Assembly (NCBI GenBank): GCA_018001935.1
Contig: JAGNHB010000001.1
Span: forward strand, 1 to 64,000
DNA length: 64,000 bases
Origin: Acidobacteriota bacterium
GTDB lineage: Bacteria; Acidobacteriota; JAAYUB01
Reading direction: 5' to 3'
The translations under genes and the position numbers were made by a program. A model generated the notes under the pieces. That model had not been told where the DNA came from. It worked only from the letters and a program-made list of their open reading frames with translations, and did no database searches. The stretch's first letter is position 1. Each line of letters starts with the position of its first letter. Shown in pieces: positions 41,932 through 51,112 of this stretch.

Positions 41932-43635
41932 TCAGTTACGCTCCAGGGAAGGGGCCACCTGGATGCCGTGCTTGTCCAGCAACTGGGCGGTGGCGAAGTA
42001 ATAGTCGAGGAGTGACTTCCGGTAGGCGATCCGGGCCAGCACCTCCTGGGAGCGGGCCTGCGCGAGGTTGCGCTGCGACTCCAGCAGGTCCCGGATCACC
42101 GACACGCCGGCTTCGAACTTCGCCTGCTCCCCCTCGAGATCTTTCTCCGCCTGGACACGCCCCTCGCGGGACGCCGCGATCAGGCCGCGGTCGCGTTCCA
42201 GGTTGTTGTAGACCGTCTGAAGGGTGAGGACGACCTGCTGACGGGCCTGGTCGAGGAGCGCACCCTGGTAGTCACGGTCGATGGTGGCCCGGGCGTAGGC
42301 GGCCCGGGCGTCCAGGTTCCCGATGGGGATCACCAGGGAGAGCTGGAGGGCGAAGCCGTTGTAGCGCCCCCGCATCATCTGGCCGAGGGACTCCCACCCG
42401 TTCCCGGAGAACTCGTTGTTCAAGGCGGCGATCAGGTCGGGGTTGACACCCGGGAGGTCCTTGAGGCCGCCCTTGAGGCCGTGCTGGGTGTAGGAGGCAC
42501 TGAAATCGAGGGCGGGGAGCAGGCGGTTCTTCGCCTGCTTGAGGGCGATCTCGGAACTCTCCAGGCCGATCTTCGCTCTCCGGACGTCCCCCCGTCGCTC
42601 CACGGCGCGATCGGCGGCCTCGGCGAAGGAGAGGGGTTCCTCCTCGATGTGCGGGTCCAGGGCTTCCAGTTCCACGGCCAGGGCCGGTCCGACGATCGGG
42701 GGGCCCGCCGGGGTCAGGGTGCCCAGGAGCTTCTGCTGGAGGTTTCGCAGCGTCGTCTCGGCGGCGATGACTTCCTGAAGGCGTCGCGCCGTCTCGGCCC
42801 TGGCCTTGTAGAGGTTGAGTTCCGGCTGGGTCCCGGCCTCGACCTGGGCGAAGGTGTCGTCCCGGGTCTTTTCGGACAGGCGCAGGGACTCCTGCTTCAC
42901 CTCGAGGTCGGTCCGGGCGTAGAGGACGTCCCAGTACTGCTTTTCCACGTCGAGGACCAACTGTTCCAGCTTGTGCCGGAAATCGGACTCCGCGATCTTC
43001 CAGGCGTTCCGGGCGATGAGAACGGGAGCGCGGTTCACCTCGCGGCCCCGGCCGCGGAGAAGGTGCTGGTTGAAGCTGAACGTCAGGGTGCCGATGTAGC
43101 TGGGGGAGAACAGGACCTGGTTCTGGTTGCTCTCGAAGCGCTGGAAGCTGATGTCGGCGGCGAGGGTGGCGCCCGTGGGGAAGTACTTGGAGACGACCTG
43201 GTTCGTGGAGATCGACCGGGTCCAGTTGTGGAAGATGCCGGTGACGGTGGAGGGGGAGGGGTCCTTGTCCTGGGCGTAGGCGAAATTCTGCGACCAGACG
43301 GGCTCGAAGGGGGCTTCGGACTGGTAGTACGCCTGGTGGCGGTCCCGGATCTCCAGGCGCTGAAGGTGGACATCCAGGTTGTTCCGAACCGCCAGCCGGA
43401 TCGCGTCCTCCAGCCTCAGCCGAAGTTTCCCGTCCCGGATCAGCCCTTGCAGCTCCCCGGCCTCGGGCCCGTTCACCGGATCGGCTTCGGGGGGAGCGAA
43501 CTGGTGGTGGAAGAGGTCCGGCACGTAGGGCGATTGCAGCCCCGCCGGCCGTTTCGCGTCGTCGTCCGGGGGGAGCGCGAGGCTTGGCGCGAACGCGAAC
43601 AAGGCCAGGGCGAAGAGGATTCCCGTCACTCTCAT
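41932..43635 (-). CDS. TolC-family outer-membrane efflux protein
   Basis: About 567 residues, longer than most TolC proteins. The ATG at 43635 opens a signal peptide (ILFALALFAFAPSLALP). A sequence of about 100 residues precedes the two repeated helical/beta halves. Typical segments are LRLEDAIRLAVRNNLDVHLQ, QLVLDVEKQYWDVLYARTDL, LNLYKARAETARRLQEVIAA and AGVSVIRDLLESQRNLAQA. It forms the outer-membrane channel for a tripartite exporter; the permease pair at 37912-40489 could be its partner. Confidence 0.9.
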   Translation of the reverse strand: MRVTGILFALALFAFAPSLALPPDDDAKRPAGLQSPYVPDLFHHQFAPPEADPVNGPEAGELQGLIRDGKLRLRLEDAIRLAVRNNLDVHLQRLEIRDRHQAYYQSEAPFEPVWSQNFAYAQDKDPSPSTVTGIFHNWTRSISTNQVVSKYFPTGATLAADISFQRFESNQNQVLFSPSYIGTLTFSFNQHLLRGRGREVNRAPVLIARNAWKIAESDFRHKLEQLVLDVEKQYWDVLYARTDLEVKQESLRLSEKTRDDTFAQVEAGTQPELNLYKARAETARRLQEVIAAETTLRNLQQKLLGTLTPAGPPIVGPALAVELEALDPHIEEEPLSFAEAADRAVERRGDVRRAKIGLESSEIALKQAKNRLLPALDFSASYTQHGLKGGLKDLPGVNPDLIAALNNEFSGNGWESLGQMMRGRYNGFALQLSLVIPIGNLDARAAYARATIDRDYQGALLDQARQQVVLTLQTVYNNLERDRGLIAASREGRVQAEKDLEGEQAKFEAGVSVIRDLLESQRNLAQARSQEVLARIAYRKSLLDYYFATAQLLDKHGIQVAPSLERN

Positions 43636-43818
43636 GGGTGGCTCCTTTCGATGATCCCGTGCGAAAACGGGCCGTCCGTGGGGCATGCCCGGGGGGCTGC
43701 CCCCCCCCCGTGTCACACCACCCGGGAATTGTCAACCAACCGGCCCCGGAAGTCAACCGTCCGATGCCGGGAGCAGAGAAGACGGGGTGAAAGGGGGGCG
43801 GGCCGGCGGGGAACGGTG

Positions 43819-43824
43819 TATAAT
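43819..43824 (+). promoter_or_regulatory. Consensus -10 element before the DUF1684 gene
   Basis: A perfect TATAAT preceded by TG lies 38 bases before the ATG at 43863. No clear -35 is present at 17 bases in this G-rich stretch. Confidence 0.45.
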
Positions 43825-43862
43825 GCCCCTCGGCAGCCGTGAGGGCGGCCGGGGAGGTTGCG

Positions 43863-44795
43863 ATGCGAAGAACGTTCAGCCGTCCGGCAGGTTCCGCTGT
43901 TTTCCTGGGGTTGGCGGCCCTGGTGGCCTTCGGGGCTTCGCTTGCCCCGGGGGACGGGCCCCCGTCGCCCGCCGAGCGGCGGAAAGCCGTGCTGGCGGAT
44001 CGCACGAAGAAGGACGCGGAGTTCCGCTCCGCTCCCACGTCGCCCATGGCCGCCGCGGACCGGCGGTCGGTGGCGCCCGGGGAAACCGCCTGGCTCGGGA
44101 CGTACCCCGACGTGTTCTCCCTGGGAGAACAGGCCCCGCCGGGGGCCCTCTTCGGGCTCCGGTTCAGCGAGGGGCGCTGGGCCTGGACGGCCGTGAACGG
44201 CCCGTCCCGGCCCCGGGGCGCAACCCCGGGCACCCGGTCCGGGGAAATCCTCCCCGGACAGGAGTTCCCCGTGGGGCGGCAGACGGTGGCGGCCTACCCG
44301 TCGCCGTCCGGGTTGGTGCTCATCCGCTTCGACCCGGATCGCGAGGCGGTCACCTCGTTCAAGGGACTCGCCTACTTTCCCTACCGCCCGGAGTTCGCCG
44401 TGAGGGCCCGGCTCGTCCGCTTCGAAAGACCCGAAACCGTGACGCTCCTCACCAGCCGGAATCTCCGGAAGGAGTTCTTCCGCTACGCCGAAATCCGTTT
44501 TCTCCACGGCGGGAAAGCGCAGCGCCTGACCGCTTTCACCACGTCGCCCGAAGGGCCGGGGACGGAGACCCTCTTCATCCCCTTCCGGGATGCCACCACG
44601 GGAAAGGGAACCTACCCCGCGGGGCGGTTCCTGGAAGTTCCACACCCCGCCGGGGAGGACCTGGTTCTGGACTTCAACACCGCCTTCAACCCCCTCTGCA
44701 ACTATGCCGACACCTACAATTGCCCGCGACCGCCCGAGGAGAACCGCCTGGATTTCCCTGTCCGGGCGGGGGAGAAGACCTACGGCGCGGAGTGA
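43863..44795 (+). CDS. DUF1684 family exported protein
   Basis: About 310 residues; ATG at 43863 after GGGGAGG. N-terminal signal peptide (SAVFLGLAALVAFGASLAPG). DUF1684 features are the early RTKKDAEFRSAPTSPM, the middle FKGLAYFPYRPEFAVRARLV, and near the end KGTYPAGRFLEVPHPAGEDL, LDFNTAFNPLCNYADTYNC and EENRLDFPV. The family has no known activity. Convergent with the GT-C gene, whose stop is 2 bases away. Confidence 0.87.
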   Translation: MRRTFSRPAGSAVFLGLAALVAFGASLAPGDGPPSPAERRKAVLADRTKKDAEFRSAPTSPMAAADRRSVAPGETAWLGTYPDVFSLGEQAPPGALFGLRFSEGRWAWTAVNGPSRPRGATPGTRSGEILPGQEFPVGRQTVAAYPSPSGLVLIRFDPDREAVTSFKGLAYFPYRPEFAVRARLVRFERPETVTLLTSRNLRKEFFRYAEIRFLHGGKAQRLTAFTTSPEGPGTETLFIPFRDATTGKGTYPAGRFLEVPHPAGEDLVLDFNTAFNPLCNYADTYNCPRPPEENRLDFPVRAGEKTYGAE

Positions 44796-44797
44796 GT

Positions 44798-46684
44798 TCA
44801 GGGCCAGGGCGTGGAGAAGCTTTCGAGGGGGGGGGCTTCAGGCCCCGCTGCGCTCCCCGGCCCCCGCTTCTCAAAGAGGACGACGGCCCACCCCTCCCGG
44901 CGTCCGGTGTAGAGGACCCGCCCCTGTCGGTACAGCGCCTTCCAGAGATCCCGGGATTCTTCCAGGTCCGCGGCGGTGTGTTTCTTGTAACAGTACTTGT
45001 TGTCCCAGAGGAAGAGGGTGCCGGGTGGGGCGGCTTCCCACCGGGCCCGGGCGTCCGGGTTCGAGTAGGCGTAAACCGTTCCGTTCCGCCGGATGTAGAC
45101 GGCGGCCACGTGCTGGGTGAGGAGGGCTCGGCCCGAAAGCCGGGGGGTGACCGCCACCCGGGACCCGTCCCGGATCAGCGAGCTCAGGGGGCTGTCCCCC
45201 AGGTTGAGGGGGCGCACCATGAGCGCTGACTGAAACAGGGCCAGCCCCGCGCAGGCGACGGTGAAGGCGCGGGTCAGCCGCCTCCGGAAGGGCAGGGCCG
45301 CCCAAGCCGCCCAGAGACCGTAGGCCAGGCTCAGCGCCGCCAGCGCGACCAGGGCCGCGGGGTGGGCCAGGGGGCGGACGAGGGCCGTGGCGACGACCAG
45401 CGCCGCCAGCGCGGCCGGTCCCAGGATCGCCCGGGCGCGGCCGGGGGCTGCGCCGAGGCCCGCGGCGAGACCGGCGGACGCCAGGGCGCCCACGAGGCCG
45501 GCCAGGGTCACCATGAAACGGGCGTAGCCCCCGGAGGCGAAGATTCCCAGGGCGAAGAGGAGCGACTGGAGGGCGAGAAAGGCGCCCGCCGGGATGGAGG
45601 CGAGCAGCCCCCGCCGGCCCGCGGCGAAGGCTCCCGTCACCGCCAGTGCGGCGAGGCCGTAGGAGGCGGCTTCGGGCCACACCCCGAGGAAATGCCAGGC
45701 GGGCCCGCTGCCGTACTCCGAGGAGTAGGGGCGGCTGAAGAGGTGGAGCACGGAACTGCCGGGGTCGAGCCTCAGTGCCGCGGAGGCCAGGCACCAGGCC
45801 ACGGGCGCCCACATCAGCACGGCGCCGCAGGCCCAGTTCCGGGGCGCTCCCAGCAGGCTGCGCACGAGGGCCCCCGGCCGGGGAAACGCCGCGCCCGGGG
45901 GAAATTCCGTGGCCGGGCCCTTGCCGGGTCGGCGTCCCGCCCGCCCGGCCGGCTCCGCCGCGTCCACGAGGGCGAAGAGCAGCAGGGGCAGGGGCGCCAG
46001 GGCCAGGGTTTCCAGGCGCGTGACGAAGAGGAGGCTCAGCACCCCGCACCCGGCGACCCGGTTCCCGCGCAGGAAGAGCCAGGTCCCGGCCGTGAGGTAG
46101 AGGGCGGCGGGGGTCTCGGTCAGGGTGGTAAAACTGAGGGTCAGGGCAAGGGGTTGGAGCCACACCAGGGCGGGCGCCAGGGCGGCCGCGCGCCGGTCGT
46201 CGACGAGACGACGGGCGATCAGCCAGGCGAGCCAGGCGACGGCGGCGGTCATGAGGCCGCTCAGGATCCGGCAGCCCGCCAACCCGAAGAACCGGGCCGC
46301 CAGCGCGGCCGGGAAGTTGTAACCGGGGCGGGCCCACCAGTGGAGCAGGGCGTTGGGGTCCGTCCAGGCGTCCCGGGCGAAAAGGTAGTGGCAGATGTCG
46401 TCGTCGTGGTAGGCCCCGTCACTGGCGTACGCCAGCGCCAGGGAGACCGCCAGCCCGCCGAGGGTCGCCGCCGCGGCCAGGGTTGCGGGGCGAAGGCCGG
46501 GTGCTGAGTGTCTTTCACCGGGTTTGGGGTTTTTCTTGCCGTTCACGTCTTCACGCCCGTCGCGCCGGCTCGGACCTGTCTGACCTGTCTGACCTGTCTG
46601 ACTTGTCTGACTTGTCTGACCTGTCGGACTTGTCAGACCCGTCGGCCTTTGGGTTTTTTTCGTCCCATCGCGCTCCAAAGTCAT
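44798..46684 (-). CDS. GT39-like membrane glycosyltransferase with repeat-encoded N-terminus
   Basis: About 628 residues if the ATG at 46684 is used, 17 bases after the larB stop. A GTG at 46546 would give 582 residues and drop a tail of Thr-Gly-Gln/Thr-Ser-Gln triplets coded by the 9-base array at 46573-46644; I cannot decide between them. About 11 membrane helices. The first loop YHDDDICHYLFARDAW and ARPGYNFPAALAARFFG fit ArnT/PMT-like enzymes. Probably adds a sugar in the envelope pathway of the upstream operon. Confidence 0.82.
   Translation of the reverse strand: MTLERDGTKKTQRPTGLTSPTGQTSQTSQTGQTGQTGPSRRDGREDVNGKKNPKPGERHSAPGLRPATLAAAATLGGLAVSLALAYASDGAYHDDDICHYLFARDAWTDPNALLHWWARPGYNFPAALAARFFGLAGCRILSGLMTAAVAWLAWLIARRLVDDRRAAALAPALVWLQPLALTLSFTTLTETPAALYLTAGTWLFLRGNRVAGCGVLSLLFVTRLETLALAPLPLLLFALVDAAEPAGRAGRRPGKGPATEFPPGAAFPRPGALVRSLLGAPRNWACGAVLMWAPVAWCLASAALRLDPGSSVLHLFSRPYSSEYGSGPAWHFLGVWPEAASYGLAALAVTGAFAAGRRGLLASIPAGAFLALQSLLFALGIFASGGYARFMVTLAGLVGALASAGLAAGLGAAPGRARAILGPAALAALVVATALVRPLAHPAALVALAALSLAYGLWAAWAALPFRRRLTRAFTVACAGLALFQSALMVRPLNLGDSPLSSLIRDGSRVAVTPRLSGRALLTQHVAAVYIRRNGTVYAYSNPDARARWEAAPPGTLFLWDNKYCYKKHTAADLEESRDLWKALYRQGRVLYTGRREGWAVVLFEKRGPGSAAGPEAPPLESFSTPWP
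46573..46644. repeat. Eight 9-base units (GACCTGTCT type)
   Basis: Eight consecutive 9-base units, changing from GACCTGTCT to GACTTGTCT to GACCCGTCG. In the minus-strand frame they code for Thr-Gly-Gln or Thr-Ser-Gln triplets at the start of the glycosyltransferase. Same family as 37696-37758. Confidence 0.85.
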
Positions 46685-46701
46685 CCAGCGAGCCCTGCCG
46701 C

Positions 46702-47457
46702 CTAAACAGCTCTCCTCCGGTTGATCAGGGCCGCGGTGTAACCGGCGCCGAAGCCGTTGTCGATGTTCACCACCACCACGTTGGACGCACAGGAGTTGAG
46801 CATGCCCAGGAGGGCGGCGACCCCGCCGAAGGAAGCGCCGTAGCCCACGCTGGTGGGGACGGCGATCACGGGGCAGGAGGCCAGGCCCCCGACGACGCTG
46901 GGGAGGGCCCCCTCCATCCCGGCCACCGCCACGATGGCGCGGGCGCCGAAGATCTTGTCCCGGACGTCCAGAAGCCGGTGGATGCCGGCCACGCCCACGT
47001 CGGTGACGAAGTCCACCCGGTTTCCCATGATCTTGGCCGTGAGCCGGGCCTCCTCCGCCACGGGGATGTCGGCGGTCCCGGCGGTGATGACGAGGACGAC
47101 CCCCTCCCCGTAGTCCGTGAAGTCGGTCTGCCGGGTGATGCAGCGGGAGTCGGGGTGGTACTCCAGCCCGGTGAACCGGGCTGTCAACCGCTCGTAAACC
47201 CCCGGTCCGGCGTGGGTCACGAGGAGGTTGGCCGACCGGTCCAGGATCCGCCCGGCGATGGCCTCCACCTGCTCCGCGGACTTGCCGCGGCCGAAGATCA
47301 CCTCGGGGAAACCGTTCCGGAGCGACCGGTGATGGTCCACGCGGGCACAGCCGATGTCCTCGAAGGGGAGGTGGCGCAGTCGGTCGAGGGCCGCCTCGAC
47401 GTCCGTGCCGCCGCCGGCGACGGACTCGAGAAGTTTGCGAAGGTCGGTGGCGTCCAT
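46702..47457 (-). CDS. larB: Nickel-pincer cofactor synthesis carboxylase/hydrolase LarB
   Basis: About 251 residues. The PurE-like domain is clear: VITAGTADIPVAEEARLTAK, VTDVGVAGIHRLLD, AGMEGALPSVVGGLASCPVI, SVGYGASFGGVAALLGMLNS and IDNGFGAGYTAALINRR. In lactate racemase maturation LarB carboxylates and cleaves nicotinic acid adenine dinucleotide. larC and larE are not in the window. The start is 1 base after the Wzt-like stop, so it is last or near last in the envelope operon, an unusual location. Confidence 0.92.
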   Translation of the reverse strand: MDATDLRKLLESVAGGGTDVEAALDRLRHLPFEDIGCARVDHHRSLRNGFPEVIFGRGKSAEQVEAIAGRILDRSANLLVTHAGPGVYERLTARFTGLEYHPDSRCITRQTDFTDYGEGVVLVITAGTADIPVAEEARLTAKIMGNRVDFVTDVGVAGIHRLLDVRDKIFGARAIVAVAGMEGALPSVVGGLASCPVIAVPTSVGYGASFGGVAALLGMLNSCASNVVVVNIDNGFGAGYTAALINRRRAV

Positions 47458-47458
47458 G

Positions 47459-48997
47459 TCAGGGTTCTCCGGCTTCGGTCTCGAGGCGGCCGCTCGCGGC
47501 CGTCGCGGTGTTGGTCATGGCGGGCACGGGGTGGCGCCCGGCGACGTGCTCGATCACCCGGCGGCCCCGGTCCAGCACGTAGCGGTACCGGTGGGGGGTC
47601 CAGAGCACGCCCTCGTCCCGCCGGGAGGCCATGACCTGCAGCGGGTAGAGCCGATCGTGAAAATCGTAGGGGTGGATGTCGTCCGGGCAGAAGATCGCTA
47701 CCGAAACCTCGTACTCGCCGCTCATCAGGGTGCAGTCGTCCAGAATGAAGTCGAGGTACCCCTCCGGCGGGAGTTCGGGGAGGCTGGCCCCGTCCTTGGC
47801 GGAGGAGGTGCCGTAGGCCAGGATCCCGTCGTTGCGCCAGATGGACACCCCCATGTTGGGGTTGGGGACCCGGCCGTTCGACCGGAAATGCAGGCGGACG
47901 ACGAGGGGCTCCCCGTGTTCGAAAGCCGTCCGGACCTTCCCCTCGGCGTCCAGGAACTCCACTTTCCAGATCTCGCCCTCCCGGGTCCCCGTGCGGGGGC
48001 AGGGCACCGGCCGCCCTTCGGCCCGTTCCGACGCGCGCTCCGTCCCGGACGTGGAAAGGGAAGGGGCCGCCTCCGGGGCGGGTTGCGGCTCCGGGAGGGG
48101 CTCGCTGCGGGTGTCGCGCGGCGCCTCGGCCGGAGGTTCGGCGGCCGCCCCGGGGGCGGGGGCCCCGGGCCCGGGTGCCTCGGCCGTTTCCGTCTCGCCG
48201 GGGCCGGGAAGATCCTCCCGCAGGTACTCGACGGCGGCCCCGTCCAGGATCATGCGCTCGCCGATGCGGCGGCGCTGGAAGTTGAGGTACCGGTTGGTGA
48301 CGTCCACGCTGTCGCCGTCGGCCACGACCCGTCCGCCGTCCAGCCAGAGGGCCCGGCGGCAGAGCCCGCGCACGGAGTTGATGGAGTGGGACACGAAGAG
48401 GATGGTCTTCCCCTTGTCCCTGAACTCCCGGATCTTGCGGAAACACTTGCTCTGGAAGTACTCGTCGCCCACGGCGAGGATCTCGTCGATGATGAGGATG
48501 TCGGGCTCGGTGAAGACCGCCACGGAGAACCCGAGCCGCATGAACATCCCGGTGGAGTAGATCCGGATGGGGCGGTCGATGAACTCGCCCAGCTCGGAGA
48601 ACGCGATGATGTCGTCGAGGCGTTCGTCGATCTCTTTCCGGCTCATCCCCAGGATCGAGCAGTTCATGTAGATGTTCTCTCGGCCGGTGAACTCCGTGTG
48701 AAAGCCGGCCCCCAGTTCCATGAGGGCGGAGATCCGGCCCCGCACGGTGATGTCGCCCTCGGAGGGGCGGGAAATCCCCGTGATGAGCTTGAGCAGGGTG
48801 CTCTTCCCGGCCCCGTTGCTCCCGACGAAGCCGAGGGTCTCCCCGGGCGTCACGCTCAGGCTGACCCCTCGCAGGGCCCACAGTTCCTGGTGACGGTGGA
48901 GCCGGCCAAGGCAGGCCATCTCCTTGAGCCGGTCGGTGGGGCGCTTGTACACGTTGTACTTCTTGCCGGCGTCGCGGATTTCGATGACAGGTTTCAT
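47459..48997 (-). CDS. Wzt-like ABC ATPase for polysaccharide export
   Basis: About 512 residues. The ATPase domain has Walker A GSNGAGKSTLLK, the family's MELGAGFHTEFTGRENIYMN, and the signature-Walker B run MRLGFSVAVFTEPDILIIDE then ILAVGDEYFQ. An Ala/Pro/Glu-rich linker (about residues 255-320) precedes a C-terminal carbohydrate-binding domain (Wzt_C type: GVSIWRNDGILAYGTSS, EYEVSVAIF) that recognises the capped O-chain. Needs a permease (Wzm) for transport; none is encoded in the window. Confidence 0.9.
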   Translation of the reverse strand: MKPVIEIRDAGKKYNVYKRPTDRLKEMACLGRLHRHQELWALRGVSLSVTPGETLGFVGSNGAGKSTLLKLITGISRPSEGDITVRGRISALMELGAGFHTEFTGRENIYMNCSILGMSRKEIDERLDDIIAFSELGEFIDRPIRIYSTGMFMRLGFSVAVFTEPDILIIDEILAVGDEYFQSKCFRKIREFRDKGKTILFVSHSINSVRGLCRRALWLDGGRVVADGDSVDVTNRYLNFQRRRIGERMILDGAAVEYLREDLPGPGETETAEAPGPGAPAPGAAAEPPAEAPRDTRSEPLPEPQPAPEAAPSLSTSGTERASERAEGRPVPCPRTGTREGEIWKVEFLDAEGKVRTAFEHGEPLVVRLHFRSNGRVPNPNMGVSIWRNDGILAYGTSSAKDGASLPELPPEGYLDFILDDCTLMSGEYEVSVAIFCPDDIHPYDFHDRLYPLQVMASRRDEGVLWTPHRYRYVLDRGRRVIEHVAGRHPVPAMTNTATAASGRLETEAGEP

Positions 48998-49004
48998 GGG
49001 TCAC

Positions 49005-49562
49005 TCACCGGAAGAGATGGACGGAGGGCCAGGCGGCCTTGGCGAGGAGGGCGCCCTCGGCGGCCAGCGTCCCCAGGAGGGCGTTGTACTCGCGGTTTTT
49101 CCAGGCCCGGGTGATGGAGAAGGCGCCCTCTGCGGGCGGCAGTGCCCGGCCCGGCCGGGGGAGGAAGAGGGGGACGCGGCCGCGGTAGTCCCGGAAGCGT
49201 TCCCCGAAGTGGTTTTCGAGGTCCTTCTCCTCCTGCTTCATCACGGCGAGGTAAACCAGCAGGAAGAGGGGGAGGAAGGCCGGGGCCAGCCACCAGATCC
49301 CGCTCTGGATGCCGAGCCCCACGCCCATCAGGAGGCTGCCGAGGTAGAGGGGGTTGCGGGTGAACCGGTAGGGGCCGCTGCGGGCGAGGTCTTCGTTCTT
49401 GCGGATGTGCCCCGCGGCCCACAGGCGCAGGGAAACCCCGGCCAGGAGAGGGGACAGCCCGGCCGCCAACCAGGCGGCGTCGGGGCGGGCGAAGCAGAAA
49501 TAGAACACGGCGGCGAGCGTCCCCAGGGGGACCCGAATCCGTTGCAGCAGGCGCCGTTTCAT
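49005..49562 (-). CDS. Isoprenylcysteine carboxyl methyltransferase-like membrane protein
   Basis: About 185 residues with four to five helices. The SAM-binding motif RNPLYLGSLLMGVGLG and the late ENHFGERFRDYRGRVPLFLP are typical of the ICMT/PEMT superfamily. In bacteria such proteins methylate lipids or unknown substrates; prenylated proteins are not expected. It sits inside the heptose operon (9 bases after the heptosyltransferase, 7 before the Wzt-like gene), so an envelope lipid target is plausible. Confidence 0.83.
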   Translation of the reverse strand: MKRRLLQRIRVPLGTLAAVFYFCFARPDAAWLAAGLSPLLAGVSLRLWAAGHIRKNEDLARSGPYRFTRNPLYLGSLLMGVGLGIQSGIWWLAPAFLPLFLLVYLAVMKQEEKDLENHFGERFRDYRGRVPLFLPRPGRALPPAEGAFSITRAWKNREYNALLGTLAAEGALLAKAAWPSVHLFR

Positions 49563-49571
49563 GTCCGTTCC

Positions 49572-50633
49572 TCATCCTTTCGCCGCGTGACCCGGCGGCG
49601 GGCCGAGGCAGGCGAGCAGGCCATTGTAAACGTCCTCGACGGGAATGTCCATACACCGGCCGTCGGAGCATTTCCGATGGTGGCAGCCCTGGCAGGGGAG
49701 CCCGCGCGAAACCACGACGGCGCGCTCCCCGAAGGGGCCGTTGCGGCGGGGGTCCGTCGGGCCAAAAATCCCCACCACGGGGGCCCCCGCGGCGGAAGCG
49801 AGGTGCATGGGCCCCGTGTCGCCCGCCACCACGGCCGCGGCCTTCCCGCAAAGCAGCGCGAACTCGGGCAGGCCCGGCGCCAGGACCCGGGTCGACGGGG
49901 CCGTTCGCCGGACGGCTTCCGCCAAGGGTTCCTCCCCCGGCCCGAGGGTGACCACGGGGGTCAAGCCCAGTTCGCGATCCACCCGGAGGGCCAGGGCCCC
50001 GAAGCGCTCCGGGGCCCACCGTTTCGTGGGCCAGCCCCCGCCCGGGTTGAGGATCACGAAGGGGCGGGGCCCCAGGGCCCCGAGCATCTCGCCCGCCCGG
50101 CGGGAAGCCTCCCCGGGGAAGCGGAAGGGGAACCGCCGGGGGGCCGTGTCGATGCCCAGGGGCGAGAGGAGCCGGGAGCAGATCTCGATGACGTGGGTGT
50201 GCGGGGGGACCTCGCCCACGCGGTGGTTGTAGCCGGCCACGGCGGCTTTCTCCCTCAGGAGGGGCCGTGCCCATCCGATGCGCAGCGGGGCCCCGGACAG
50301 CCGGGTCACCGCCGCCGACTTGAGGAGGCCCTGGAAGTCGAAGGCCACGTCGGCGCGGGTGGCGCGCAAGTCCCGGAGGAAGGGGACGAGCCCCCCCTCG
50401 CCCCGGAGCTTACGGCCCCGGCGCCAGGACCGCGTGTCCAGTTCCAGCACCCGGTCCACGCACGCCAGGCACCGAACCAGGGTCGCGCAGCGCTTCTCGA
50501 CGCACCAGGTGATCGTCGCGGCGGGGAAGGCTTCCCGCAGGGCGGCCACGGCGGGCACGGCGTGGAGGGTGTCCCCGATGGCGCTCAGCTTCACGATGAG
50601 GATGGACCGCGGTGTTTCAGTCGGAAGGGGCAT
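49572..50633 (-). CDS. ADP-heptose:LPS heptosyltransferase (GT9)
   Basis: About 353 residues. GT9 signature: [20 protein letters not shown] at the N-terminus and [20 protein letters not shown] then [12 protein letters not shown] in the C-terminal half. A C-rich patch ([15 protein letters not shown]) near the end is common in heptosyltransferase II/III-like proteins. Transfers heptose from ADP-heptose to the LPS core at the cytoplasmic face. The start lies 17 bases inside rfaE2. Confidence 0.9.
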   Translation of the reverse strand: MPLPTETPRSILIVKLSAIGDTLHAVPAVAALREAFPAATITWCVEKRCATLVRCLACVDRVLELDTRSWRRGRKLRGEGGLVPFLRDLRATRADVAFDFQGLLKSAAVTRLSGAPLRIGWARPLLREKAAVAGYNHRVGEVPPHTHVIEICSRLLSPLGIDTAPRRFPFRFPGEASRRAGEMLGALGPRPFVILNPGGGWPTKRWAPERFGALALRVDRELGLTPVVTLGPGEEPLAEAVRRTAPSTRVLAPGLPEFALLCGKAAAVVAGDTGPMHLASAAGAPVVGIFGPTDPRRNGPFGERAVVVSRGLPCQGCHHRKCSDGRCMDIPVEDVYNGLLACLGPPPGHAAKG

Positions 50634-51105
50634 GGATCGTCCGGATCCGGGCGATGAGGTCCCGGGTGGCGTGGTCCTTGGGGTCGCCGGCGATGCAGAC
50701 GCGGCCGCCGTAAGAGCGGACCACCTCCCGCTCCGGGACCGTCTCGGGCGTGTAGTCGGTCCCCTTGGCGTGGATGTCGGGCCGGAGTTCCAGGAGGATG
50801 GCCTTCACGTCCGGTTCGTCGAAGAGGGTCACCCAGTCCACCGATTCGATGGCGGCCACGATTTCGGCCCGCTCGTCGCCGGGCATGAGGGGGCGGTCGG
50901 CGCCCTTGATGGCCCGGACGCTCGCGTCCCCGTTGATGCCCACCACCAGGAGGTCGCCGAGGGCCTTCGCGGCGGCGAGGTAACGGATGTGGCCGACGTG
51001 GAGCAGGTCGAAGCAGCCGTTGGCGAAGACCACGACCCGCCCGGCCGCCTGCTCCCGGCGGACGATCCCGGCGAGTTCTTCACGGGTGCGCAGTTTTCCC
51101 TCCAT
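50617..51105 (-). CDS. rfaE2: D-glycero-beta-D-manno-heptose 1-phosphate adenylyltransferase
   Basis: About 162 residues. Nucleotidyltransferase motif [19 protein letters not shown] with the HxGH site; [20 protein letters not shown] and the late [13 protein letters not shown] fit RfaE domain II. It makes ADP-D-heptose. In Escherichia coli this domain is fused to the kinase as HldE; here the two are separate neighbouring genes, 7 bases apart. Confidence 0.93.
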   Translation of the reverse strand: MEGKLRTREELAGIVRREQAAGRVVVFANGCFDLLHVGHIRYLAAAKALGDLLVVGINGDASVRAIKGADRPLMPGDERAEIVAAIESVDWVTLFDEPDVKAILLELRPDIHAKGTDYTPETVPEREVVRSYGGRVCIAGDPKDHATRDLIARIRTIHAPSD

Positions 51106-51112
51106 GGGGACG

